A DNA stretch of 12,870 bases, taken from an uncultured Arenimonas sp. GTDB lineage: Bacteria; Pseudomonadota; Gammaproteobacteria; Xanthomonadales; Xanthomonadaceae. Made by a program: the position numbers and the translations under genes. The stretch covers positions 1-12,870 of the forward strand of contig CAMPHE010000017.1 in the NCBI GenBank assembly GCA_946885815.1, given 5' to 3'. The notes beneath the pieces are model-generated. The model ran no database searches, was not told the DNA's origin, and saw only the letters and a program-made list of their open reading frames with translations. Shown here one piece after another: positions 6,709 to 12,371 of this stretch (the first letter of the stretch is position 1; each line of letters starts with the position of its first letter).

Positions 6709-8460
6709 ATGCGTCCTGACCGCGTGGCGCCCCTGTTGCTCGTGCTGATTCTTTGCCTGTGCGGCTGCCGGGACGGCGGCACCCCCGGCGGCGACGCCAA
6801 TACCGCGCCGGGCCCCCGCGTCGGCACGTCGGGTCCCGCCGCAGTCGACGCCGCGCCCGCCGCGGTGCCCCCCGATGCCCCCACCCTGCTCGCGACCGTG
6901 CCGCCGGAACTGCATGGCCGCACGGCCGCCCACTGGTTCGGCCGGCAATGGCCGAAGAATTGGCTCGCCGGCTTCCGACGCGCCGAAGTCGCCGCCGATT
7001 TCGAGACGCTGAAGCAGGACGGGTTCGACACCGTCGTGTTGCTGGTGGCCTGGGGCGATTTCCAGCCGGTGGCGATGCCCTGCTGCACGTGGGACGAACG
7101 CGCCTTCGAGCGGCTCCGCTTCGTGCTCGACCGCGCGCGCGAAGCGGGCCTGAAGGTGATGCTGCGGGTCGGCTACGGCTGGAGCTTCCACCCCGGCGCC
7201 GGCGACGTCGGCGAACGCCAGCACCAGCTGATGAACCGGGCCGACGTGCGCGCATCGTATTTCGATTTCGTACGTCGCATCGGCGCCGAAGTGGACGGTC
7301 GCGATGAAGTGGTGCTCGCCTTCATGAGCTGGGAAGACCAGTGGCTGCGTCGGATCGACGAAACGGCGCGCTCGGAATTCGACGAGCATGCGGCGACGCG
7401 GCCGGCGGATTTCGGAACGCCGCGGCCGCTGCCGGACGTCGAGAGCGATGCCCGCGGCTTCCACCGCTACTGGGACTGGCTCGTGCGCGAGAAGCTGTAT
7501 GCGCCGGCGGTGGGCATGCTGCCGAACCTGTCGTACGAGGCTCGCATCGACCGCGAGCCGGTATGGACCACCGACGCGGGCGGCAAGCGCGTGGTCGGCG
7601 AATGGCTGGCGCATGACGGCATGTACGAGCTGCCGGGTGCGCCGCTGCTGACGATCTACTGGGCGCCTTTCTGGGGCGCGCTCAACCAGGGCGAACAGCT
7701 GACGGCGGGTCGCTCCCTCGAACTGCTGACGGCATTGCTGCGCGAGGCGCGCGAGCGCGGCGGCAAAGCGCTGTTCGTCGACCAGTTCAACGTCGTCGAC
7801 AACACGCCCGGTCACGAGAGCAACGCCGTGCTGGCGCCTGCCGAGCTGCCCGCTTTCCTGCACCGCGCCGCTTGCACGTTGCGCCGGGAAGGCGTCGCCG
7901 CGGTCGGAATCTGGACCGCACGCGACTACGCCGAGAACCCGCTGCACAACCCGGCATTCGGTTACGGGCTCGAAGCGTGGGATCTGCGGGATGGCGGCGT
8001 CGCCGCGCCGTCGGGCGCGCTCGAAGCGATGCCCGAAGGTGATTTCCGGGTACGCATGCAGCCGGGCCGCACGTTGGCGCAGCAGATCCCGCGGCGGCAC
8101 GGCCGCATGCCACGCAGCGGGGACGCGCTCGCCGACCATCTCTGCGTGAGGGCGGACGTACGCGCACCCGGGCAGCTGTCGGCGACGGCCGGCGGCGCCG
8201 CGGTGACGCTCTCGTTTCGCGAGGCGGGCCTGCAGCGCGCCTGCACCGCCATCGCGCCGGAGCCCGACGACGACGGCATCGCGCTGGCACTGACGCTGCG
8301 CGACGGTGATATCGCGGTCCGCGACGTGCAACTCTACGACCACCTGCAGTACGGCGGCCTGCGCGATGTCGACGGCGCCCCCGGCCCGCTGCTGGAACCG
8401 ATGCGTCGCTTCCTCGCCGATTTCGCCGCCGAGCCGGCGCCGGCCCGCTGCGTTCAGTAG
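6709..8460 (+). CDS. Lipoprotein with putative glycoside-hydrolase-like TIM barrel and C-terminal beta domain
   Basis: This 583-residue predicted lipoprotein begins with a signal sequence ending in the lipobox Leu-Cys-Gly-Cys (Cys20 lipidated). Arg at +2 favours outer-membrane sorting. A Gly/Ala/Pro-rich linker covers about 21-65. The main domain (about 70-425) reads like a (beta/alpha)8 glycosidase barrel: 'FETLKQDGFDTVVLLVAWGDFQP' (98-120), 'FERLRFVLDRAREAGLKVMLRVGYGWSF' (133-160), 'LAFMSWEDQW' (203-212) and 'ALFVDQFN' (354-361). Acidic residues at predicted strand ends, Glu209 or Asp210 and Asp358, could be catalytic, but this is inference; the NEP motif of GH5 is absent. About 430-545 looks like a beta-sandwich, possibly carbohydrate-binding. 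Four further Cys (125, 126, 389, 479) and one at 511 could matter if exported. I cannot place it in a named family or assign a substrate. The ATG is chosen for the signal peptide. Its stop overlaps folK's 3' end. Confidence 0.75.
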   Translation: MRPDRVAPLLLVLILCLCGCRDGGTPGGDANTAPGPRVGTSGPAAVDAAPAAVPPDAPTLLATVPPELHGRTAAHWFGRQWPKNWLAGFRRAEVAADFETLKQDGFDTVVLLVAWGDFQPVAMPCCTWDERAFERLRFVLDRAREAGLKVMLRVGYGWSFHPGAGDVGERQHQLMNRADVRASYFDFVRRIGAEVDGRDEVVLAFMSWEDQWLRRIDETARSEFDEHAATRPADFGTPRPLPDVESDARGFHRYWDWLVREKLYAPAVGMLPNLSYEARIDREPVWTTDAGGKRVVGEWLAHDGMYELPGAPLLTIYWAPFWGALNQGEQLTAGRSLELLTALLREARERGGKALFVDQFNVVDNTPGHESNAVLAPAELPAFLHRAACTLRREGVAAVGIWTARDYAENPLHNPAFGYGLEAWDLRDGGVAAPSGALEAMPEGDFRVRMQPGRTLAQQIPRRHGRMPRSGDALADHLCVRADVRAPGQLSATAGGAAVTLSFREAGLQRACTAIAPEPDDDGIALALTLRDGDIAVRDVQLYDHLQYGGLRDVDGAPGPLLEPMRRFLADFAAEPAPARCVQ

Positions 8461-8954
8461 GCCGTCGCGACCAGGCGCAGCGACGCGGCCGCCACCGGAT
8501 CGGAGGCGTGCAGCGAATCCCACAGGTCCTGCAGCGTGCGCCCGTCACCGGGCACGCGCAGCGCCGGCGCGAGGTCGTGCAGCGGCTTGAGCACGAACGC
8601 GTGCCGCAGTTCCGGCCGCGGCAGTTGCAGGTGACCCGGTCCGTCGAGCACGAGGTCGTCGAAGAAGACGATGTCGATGTCGAGCGGGCGGCTGGAGAAG
8701 CGCGGCTGCGTGCGGTCGCGGCCGTGCGCGTCCTCGAGCGCGTGCAGCCACGCATCGAGCGCGAATACGTCGAGGTCGGTGTCGATCGCCGCCGCGCAGT
8801 TCAGGAACTCGGGGCCGTCGAAGCCGACCGCGGGCGTGCGGTAGACCGGCGACACGCGCACGGCGTCGAAACGCGCGTGCAGCGCCGCGATCGCAGCCCG
8901 CAGGTTGGCGTCGGAGTCGAGATTGCTCCCGAGGCTCAGCCACGCCGTGCTCAC
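8454..8954 (-). CDS. folK: 2-amino-4-hydroxy-6-hydroxymethyldihydropteridine diphosphokinase (HPPK)
   Basis: This 166-residue enzyme transfers pyrophosphate from ATP to 6-hydroxymethyl-7,8-dihydropterin, the step before dihydropteroate synthase in folate synthesis. The N terminus 'WLSLGSNLDSDANLRAA' is the family's conserved opening. 'VSPVYRTPAVGFDGPEFLN' (34-52) covers the pterin-binding region. The signature around 85-96 ends in Arg-Pro-Leu-Asp-Ile-Asp-Ile-Val, with Asp92 and Asp94 matching the Mg2+ ligands Asp95/Asp97 of E. coli FolK. The residue two before the signature Arg is Ser instead of the usual Gly or Ala. 'LPRPELRHAFVLKPL' (111-125) is also typical. The GTG start (8954) overlaps the stop of folB (GTGA), so the two should be coupled. 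The stop overlaps the end of the converging lipoprotein gene by 7 bases. Confidence 0.95.
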   Translation of the reverse strand: MSTAWLSLGSNLDSDANLRAAIAALHARFDAVRVSPVYRTPAVGFDGPEFLNCAAAIDTDLDVFALDAWLHALEDAHGRDRTQPRFSSRPLDIDIVFFDDLVLDGPGHLQLPRPELRHAFVLKPLHDLAPALRVPGDGRTLQDLWDSLHASDPVAAASLRLVATAY

Positions 8955-9307
8955 GCGCCGGTGCCGCGCTCGATGATCACGCCGACCGCCTTCGAGCCGC
9001 GCACCGCACCCGGCTTCGACAGCTTCAGCCGCAGCCAGCGCACGCCGAACTCCTCGCGCACGATCGCCGCGCAGCGCTCGGCCAGCGTTTCGACCAGCCC
9101 GAATTCCGACTCCGACACGAACTGGATCAGCCGCTTGCTGACCGCCTTGTAGTCGAGCGTCAGGGCGATGTCGTCGCTCGCCGCCGGCACCGTGTTGTCG
9201 AACGCCATTTCGAGGTCGAGCACCACCGGCTGGCGGATCTTCCGCTCCCAGTCGTAGATGCCGATGACGCACTCGATCTCGAGCGCCTCGATGAAAACCT
9301 TGTCCAT
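8951..9307 (-). CDS. folB: Dihydroneopterin aldolase
   Basis: This 118-residue protein converts 7,8-dihydroneopterin to 6-hydroxymethyl-7,8-dihydropterin and glycolaldehyde, supplying the substrate of the adjacent folK product. Matches to the family include 'CVIGIYDWERK' with Glu21, 'LDYKAV' with Tyr53, 'VETLAERCA' with Glu73, and 'LKLSKPGAV' with the catalytic Lys98, corresponding to Glu22, Tyr54, Glu74 and Lys100 of the S. aureus enzyme. The length is normal for the family, which works as an octamer. The ATG at 9307 is preceded by GGGA a few bases upstream on the - strand. The 38-base gap to tsaD contains a REP-like element and no obvious promoter, so transcription from tsaD is possible. 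Members of this family often also have epimerase activity; that cannot be judged here. Confidence 0.95.
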   Translation of the reverse strand: MDKVFIEALEIECVIGIYDWERKIRQPVVLDLEMAFDNTVPAASDDIALTLDYKAVSKRLIQFVSESEFGLVETLAERCAAIVREEFGVRWLRLKLSKPGAVRGSKAVGVIIERGTGA

Positions 9308-9317
9308 TCCCGATCCC

Positions 9318-9343
9318 GTGTAGGAGCGGCTTCAGCCGCGCTT
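9318..9343. repeat. REP-like palindromic element between folB and tsaD
   Basis: The segment begins GTGTAGGAGCGGCTTC and continues AGCCGCG, with the self-complementary core GCGGCT (9326-9331), two bases, AGCCGC (9334-9339). From memory this strongly resembles the repetitive extragenic palindromes scattered through Xanthomonas, Stenotrophomonas and Pseudomonas genomes ('GTAGGAGCGGCTTCAGCCGC' type). It fills most of the short gap between two co-directional genes. I see only one copy in this window, so the repetitive nature is inferred from other genomes. Confidence 0.7.
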
Positions 9344-9345
9344 CC

Positions 9346-10359
9346 CTAAACCGCCCGCAACGATGCCATGTCCCACCGCGGCACCACGTGCACGCCCGCA
9401 TCCTCCCGCTGCCCGGCCTGCAGCCGCAGCGCGCCGGCGAACGCGATCATCGCGCCGTTGTCGGTACAGAACTCGGGCCGCGGGAAGCAGACGCGGCCGC
9501 CGAGCTTCGCCGCCATCGTCTCCAGTCGCGCGCGCAGCCGCACATTCGCACCGACGCCGCCGGCGACCACCAGCGTCTTGTCGCCGGTCTGCCGCAGCGC
9601 GCGTTCGCACTTGATCGCCAGTGTCTCGACCACGGCGTCCTCGAAGCCGCGGGCGATGTCGGCGCGCACCGCATCCGAGCGGTCCGACGCCTGCCACGCG
9701 AGCAGGACCTGCGTCTTCAGGCCCGAGAAGCTGAAGTCCAGTCCCGGGCGGTCGGTCATCGGCCGCGCGAAGCGGAACGCCCCCGGCGTGCCCGATTCCG
9801 CCAGCCGCGCCAGTTCCGGCCCGCCCGGGTACGGCAGGCCCATCAGCTTGGCGGTCTTGTCGAAGGCCTCGCCGGCGGCGTCGTCCAGCGTCTCGCCGAG
9901 CAGGCGGTAGTCGCCGATCGCGGCCACCTCGACCAGCTGGGTATGCCCGCCCGACACCAGCAGCGCCACGAACGGCGGTCGCAGCGTCGGGTCCTCCAGC
10001 AGCGGCGCCAGCAGGTGGCCTTCCATGTGATGGACCCCGATCGCGGGGACGTCCAGCGCCCAGGCCAGCGCTCGGCCGGCGGCGGCGCCGACCATCAGCG
10101 CCCCGACCAGCCCCGGCCCGGCCGTGTACGCCACGCCGTCCAGCTCGCCGGGCGCCAGCCCGGCTCCGGCGAGCACCTGCCGGACCAGCGGCACCAGCTT
10201 GCGGACGTGGTCGCGGCTGGCCAGCTCGGGCACCACCCCGCCGTAGCCGGCATGCAGGTCCACCTGGCTGAACAGCGCATGCGCCCGGAGACCCGCGGCC
10301 GTGTCGTAGACGGCCACGCCGGTCTCGTCGCAGCTGGTTTCGATGCCGAGGACGCGCAT
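9346..10359 (-). CDS. tsaD: tRNA N6-adenosine threonylcarbamoyltransferase TsaD
   Basis: This 337-residue protein is TsaD (formerly Gcp/YgjD), the catalytic subunit that, with TsaB and TsaE, transfers the threonylcarbamoyl group from threonylcarbamoyl-AMP to A37 of tRNAs reading ANN codons. The N terminus '[17 protein letters not shown]' and '[16 protein letters not shown]' (36-51) are hallmark motifs. Metal ligands are His111 and His115 in 'HHMEGH' and Asp300 in 'CTDNGAMIA'. 'VSGGHTQL' (135-142), '[18 protein letters not shown]' (155-172), 'FSFSGLKT' (209-216) and '[11 protein letters not shown]' (266-276) complete the ASKHA-fold nucleotide site. Length is normal. The ATG gives the family's standard N terminus; no clear Shine-Dalgarno precedes it. 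It is divergent from rpsU, an arrangement common in gammaproteobacteria, and leads the tsaD-folB-folK run. Confidence 0.97.
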
Positions 10360-10381
10360 GGGGGCGGAAAACCGGGCCGGG

Positions 10382-10411
10382 TTGCCTGCGGAAGGGGGAG
10401 GCGCGTATCAT
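10382..10411 (+). promoter_or_regulatory. Sigma-70-type promoter of rpsU
   Basis: TTGCCT (10382-10387) and TATCAT (10406-10411) are separated by 18 bases and match the -35 and -10 consensus well, pointing to a start near 10418 and a leader of about 45 bases. The -10 box sits inside the palindrome CGCGTATCATACGCG (10402-10416), so the - strand reads TATGAT at the same place and could serve tsaD; the - strand lacks a good -35 box. Within the leader GCCCGGCCGGGC (10425-10436) is a second perfect palindrome. Only a weak AGAG (10452-10455) precedes the rpsU start. Confidence 0.7.
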
Positions 10412-10462
10412 ACGCGGCTCGCCGGCCCGGCCGGGCGACATCCACGTATCCAGAGAACCCTT

Positions 10463-10678
10463 ATGCCGTCTGTCAAAGTCCGCGAAAACGAGCCGTTCGA
10501 GTTTGCGCTGCGTCGCTTCAAGCGCACTTGCGAGAAGGCCGGCGTCCTCGCCGAAACCCGCAAGCGCGAGTTCTACGAGAAGCCGACCCAGGAGCGCAAG
10601 CGCAAGGCGGCCGCCGCGGTGAAGCGCCAGCTGCGCCGCAGCTCGCGCGACGTCACGAAGCGCCAGCGGCTCTACTGA
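10463..10678 (+). CDS. rpsU: 30S ribosomal protein S21 (bS21)
   Basis: This is the 71-residue small-subunit protein bS21, which sits near the 3' end of 16S rRNA and is involved in translation initiation. The sequence '[28 protein letters not shown]' is the typical N terminus. '[23 protein letters not shown]' and the basic C terminus ending 'RQRLY' follow as in gammaproteobacterial S21. Length is exactly that of the E. coli protein including the initiator Met. A good promoter lies upstream at 10382-10411. The Shine-Dalgarno is weak (AGAG, 7 bases before the ATG). It heads the rpsU-yqeY-dnaG region, with a hairpin terminator after it that probably reduces downstream transcription, as in the classical rpsU-dnaG-rpoD operon. 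Confidence 0.98.
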
Positions 10679-10694
10679 GCCTGCGTCGCTCCGG

Positions 10695-10726
10695 AAAGCC
10701 GGCACGCGCGAGCGTCGCCGGCTTTT
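10695..10726 (+). terminator. Hairpin terminator/attenuator after rpsU
   Basis: AAAGCCGGC (10695-10703) pairs with GCCGGCTTT (10717-10725). The loop can pair further as ACGC/GCGT around a GCGA tetraloop, with one bulged C at 10716. Four T (10723-10726) end the stem and a second T run follows at 10731-10733. It starts 16 bases after the rpsU stop and ends 27 bases before yqeY. As no separate promoter is evident for yqeY in the short gap, it probably acts as a leaky terminator that lets part of the transcripts through; that is inference. Confidence 0.8.
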
Positions 10727-10753
10727 CGTGTTTATAGCCCCCGGAGAAATGCC

Positions 10754-11203
10754 ATGAGCCTCAAGTCCCAGCTCACCGAAGACATGAAGACCGCGATGAA
10801 GTCGGGCCAGAAGGACCGCCTCGCCGTCATCCGCCTGATCAATGCCGCGATCAAGCAGAAGGAAGTCGACGAGCGCGTCGAGATGACCGACCCGCTGGTG
10901 CTGGCCGTGCTCGAGAAGATGGTGAAGCAGCGCAAGGATTCGATCACCCAGTACGACGCCGCCGGCCGCGACGACCTCGCGAAGATCGAGCGCTACGAAC
11001 TCGAGGTCATCGACACCTACCTGCCGGCCAAGCTCGACGAGGCGGCGATCCGCGCGGCGATCGACGCCGCGGTCGCGTCGACCGGCGCCGCGGGCCCGGC
11101 CGACATGGGCAAGGTGATGGGCGTGCTGAAGCCGCAGCTCGCCGGGCAGGCCGATATGGGTCTGGTCAGCCAGCTTCTGAAGCAGAAGCTCGCCGGCGGC
11201 TGA
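10754..11203 (+). CDS. GatB/YqeY domain-containing protein
   Basis: This 149-residue cytoplasmic protein is a stand-alone YqeY/GatB-tail protein. The family shares its fold with the C-terminal domain of GatB, the tRNA-dependent amidotransferase subunit, and is often found beside rpsU or dnaG; its exact function is not established. The N-terminal helical part reads 'LKSQLTEDMKTAMKSGQKDRLAVIRLINAAIKQKEVD' (3-39). Then comes the conserved 'MVKQRKDSITQYDAAGRDDLAKIERYELEVIDTYLP' (56-91). The C-terminal subdomain ends 'DMGKVMGVLKPQLAGQADMGLVSQLLKQKL', which is diagnostic. Length is normal. GGAG (10743-10746) lies 7 bases before the ATG. It sits 75 bases after rpsU and ends at a strong terminator, so it is likely transcribed with rpsU and not carried on into dnaG. 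Confidence 0.93.
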   Translation: MSLKSQLTEDMKTAMKSGQKDRLAVIRLINAAIKQKEVDERVEMTDPLVLAVLEKMVKQRKDSITQYDAAGRDDLAKIERYELEVIDTYLPAKLDEAAIRAAIDAAVASTGAAGPADMGKVMGVLKPQLAGQADMGLVSQLLKQKLAGG

Positions 11204-11234
11204 CCGGCGGGCACCACGCAGTCTCGCGATAGAG

Positions 11235-11262
11235 CGGCGCCGGAGACGGCGCCGTTTTTTTT
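11235..11262 (+). terminator. Strong intrinsic terminator after yqeY
   Basis: CGGCGCCG (11235-11242), a GAGA tetraloop (11243-11246) and CGGCGCCG (11247-11254) form a perfect 8-bp GC stem with a stable GNRA loop, followed directly by eight T (11255-11262). It lies 31 bases after the yqeY stop. This is a textbook Rho-independent terminator and separates rpsU-yqeY from the genes to the right. Confidence 0.95.
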
Positions 11263-11310
11263 GGTGAGTGCCCGGGAGGACAGGCGGCCAGGGCGTCACC
11301 GCGATACTGC

Positions 11311-11332
11311 AGCGGGCGCGCTACCCGCTTTT
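11311..11332. terminator. Possible second hairpin between yqeY and the converging secreted-protein gene
   Basis: AGCGGG (11311-11316) pairs with CCCGCT (11324-11329) around a 7-base loop, and four T end it on the + strand (11329-11332). The - strand gene stops 9 bases to the right; on that strand the hairpin lacks a following U-run. It may back up the yqeY terminator or help end the converging transcript. The rest of 11263-11340 shows nothing I can name. Confidence 0.35.
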
Positions 11333-11340
11333 GCAAGAAG

Positions 11341-11799
11341 TCAGTCGACCGTGACCAGCAACGGCGTCGAAACGATCTCCGAGCCAAGACCGGAATACGC
11401 CACAGTCAGGCGGTACTGACCCGGCCCCGCGAAGAACAATTCACCGCCATCGAGGGTCCGGAACAGCGCGGTCGAGTGGTCGGCAGGCAACGGATGGCCG
11501 GCGGTCGACTCGGCGACCGCTCGGGCTTCATCGAGCAACGGCAACGTCCGCGTGGACCCATTCACCTGTGTCACGCGCAGGACCAGGCCGCCGGCGGCAT
11601 CCCATCCCGGCTGGGCCGGCAACTGGATCGACGTGGCGCCGACATTCGTGATGCCGACCGCGACCTGATTCGGCCCGTCCCGGCGTGGCGCGAGCTCGAG
11701 TACGACTTCAAGCTGCAGCGCGTGGCCAGTCTCGCTGGAGGCCGCCGGTGTGCCCAGGCTGCCGACAATCAGGGCGAGCGTGCAAAGGAAATATTTCAC
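11341..11799 (-). CDS. Hypothetical secreted protein, all-beta
   Basis: I do not recognise this 152-residue protein. It has a plausible signal peptide: Lys2, a hydrophobic core 'FLCTLALIVGSLG', then 'TPAAS' as a cleavage region near residue 20. There is no lipobox at the right place; the only Cys is inside the signal peptide. The mature part alternates polar and hydrophobic residues in strand-like stretches ('LQLEVVLELAP', 'NQVAVGITNVG', 'GGLVLRVTQVNG', 'GQYRLTVAYSG', 'STPLLVTVD'), suggesting an immunoglobulin-like beta-sandwich ending in a strand. The start is GTG (11799). A GGAGGA (11808-11803) lies just upstream with rather short spacing but supports this start. Its GC content is like the surroundings (42 of 60 in 11641-11700). 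It converges on yqeY and is divergent from the small lipoprotein gene. Export to periplasm or outside is inferred. Confidence 0.65.
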   Translation of the reverse strand: MKYFLCTLALIVGSLGTPAASSETGHALQLEVVLELAPRRDGPNQVAVGITNVGATSIQLPAQPGWDAAGGLVLRVTQVNGSTRTLPLLDEARAVAESTAGHPLPADHSTALFRTLDGGELFFAGPGQYRLTVAYSGLGSEIVSTPLLVTVD

Positions 11800-11975
11800 A
11801 CTTCCTCCGGCGTGCTGGTCGCGGCCGTGGTGCCCGCGCGGTCATTGAACGGATCGACCCGATGGGCCTAGAGTCGTCGGGCGTAAGCATGCCTGTCTAA
11901 TATCCAAGCGGCCGCTGAGGACTCGGTCAAATCCGCGTGCGCGGGTATCGCGGTTGGTACAAGGGGATGCTGACC
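11800..11975. promoter_or_regulatory. Divergent intergenic region, secreted protein / small lipoprotein
   Basis: This 176-base gap separates two divergent starts. On the + strand TTGAAC (11845-11850) and TAGAGT (11869-11874), 18 bases apart, form a weak sigma-70-like pair, and TAATAT (11898-11903) is another possible -10 box. AAGGGG (11961-11966) is a ribosome-binding site for the + strand lipoprotein and favours the ATG at 11976 over the ATG at 11967. On the - strand the Shine-Dalgarno at 11808-11803 serves the secreted-protein gene. I see no operator or repeat. Confidence 0.3.
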
Positions 11976-12371
11976 ATGCGCTTGGCAATCATTGTGTCAT
12001 TCCTACTCGTGCTCTGTGGCTGCTCTACTGGCAGTGAATTCGTGCCGCTCTGCGACTTGAATACAGAAACTCTTGTTTCTTCAAGAGGCACCGCCGCGCT
12101 CTCCGCTTCGGTGCTTTCAGATCCACAGCATGGGTCCATCGTCTATGATGATCGTTGTCCAGCAGCAGTGTTCGAATTGGCGGAGCTTGGTTCCGGCGAC
12201 GCGGGAGTCGAAGAGTTTCTTCGTGCCGCTCGCGGGGGACTTGCGCCGCGCCATTTCCGGCTGTCGGCGTTGGCCCGATTCCTTCCACCCGACGAAACCA
12301 ATGACCGACCCGAACTAAGCAGGCCTCGCATCGAACTCCTTGAAATGGGCACTTATGAGCGTGTGGAATAA
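11976..12371 (+). CDS. Hypothetical small lipoprotein
   Basis: This 131-residue protein is not one I can name. The N terminus 'MRLAIIVSFLLVLCGCS' is a classical lipoprotein signal with lipobox Leu-Cys-Gly-Cys (Cys16); Ser at +2 suggests outer-membrane sorting. Two further Cys (26 in 'VPLCDLN' and 61 in 'YDDRCPAA') could form a disulfide. The pattern 'CDL...HGSIVYDDRCP' recalls small xanthomonad hypothetical lipoproteins, but I recall no function. The ATG at 11976 is chosen because AAGGGG lies 9 bases upstream; an in-frame ATG three codons earlier overlaps that site. Base composition is unusual: 12001-12180 has 96 G+C of 180, well below the roughly 70% elsewhere, while the 3' half rises to 65-68%. 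This suggests transfer or a young or relaxed gene. After the TAA the same frame stays open for 55 more codons. Confidence 0.65.
   Translation: MRLAIIVSFLLVLCGCSTGSEFVPLCDLNTETLVSSRGTAALSASVLSDPQHGSIVYDDRCPAAVFELAELGSGDAGVEEFLRAARGGLAPRHFRLSALARFLPPDETNDRPELSRPRIELLEMGTYERVE

Noticed and set aside
5788..8523. The - strand frame of the DUF6159 protein stays open for over 900 codons, suggesting a giant protein.
   Set aside because: Beyond 6627 it is antisense to the barrel lipoprotein gene, has arginine/histidine-rich low-complexity content typical of GC-rich shadows, and the membrane protein has its own ribosome-binding site at 6634-6629.
9332..11299. A 655-codon - strand open frame across tsaD, rpsU and yqeY.
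   Set aside because: It is out of frame with tsaD, Arg/Gly/Ala-rich, and covers well-recognised genes in other frames; a GC-rich antisense artefact.
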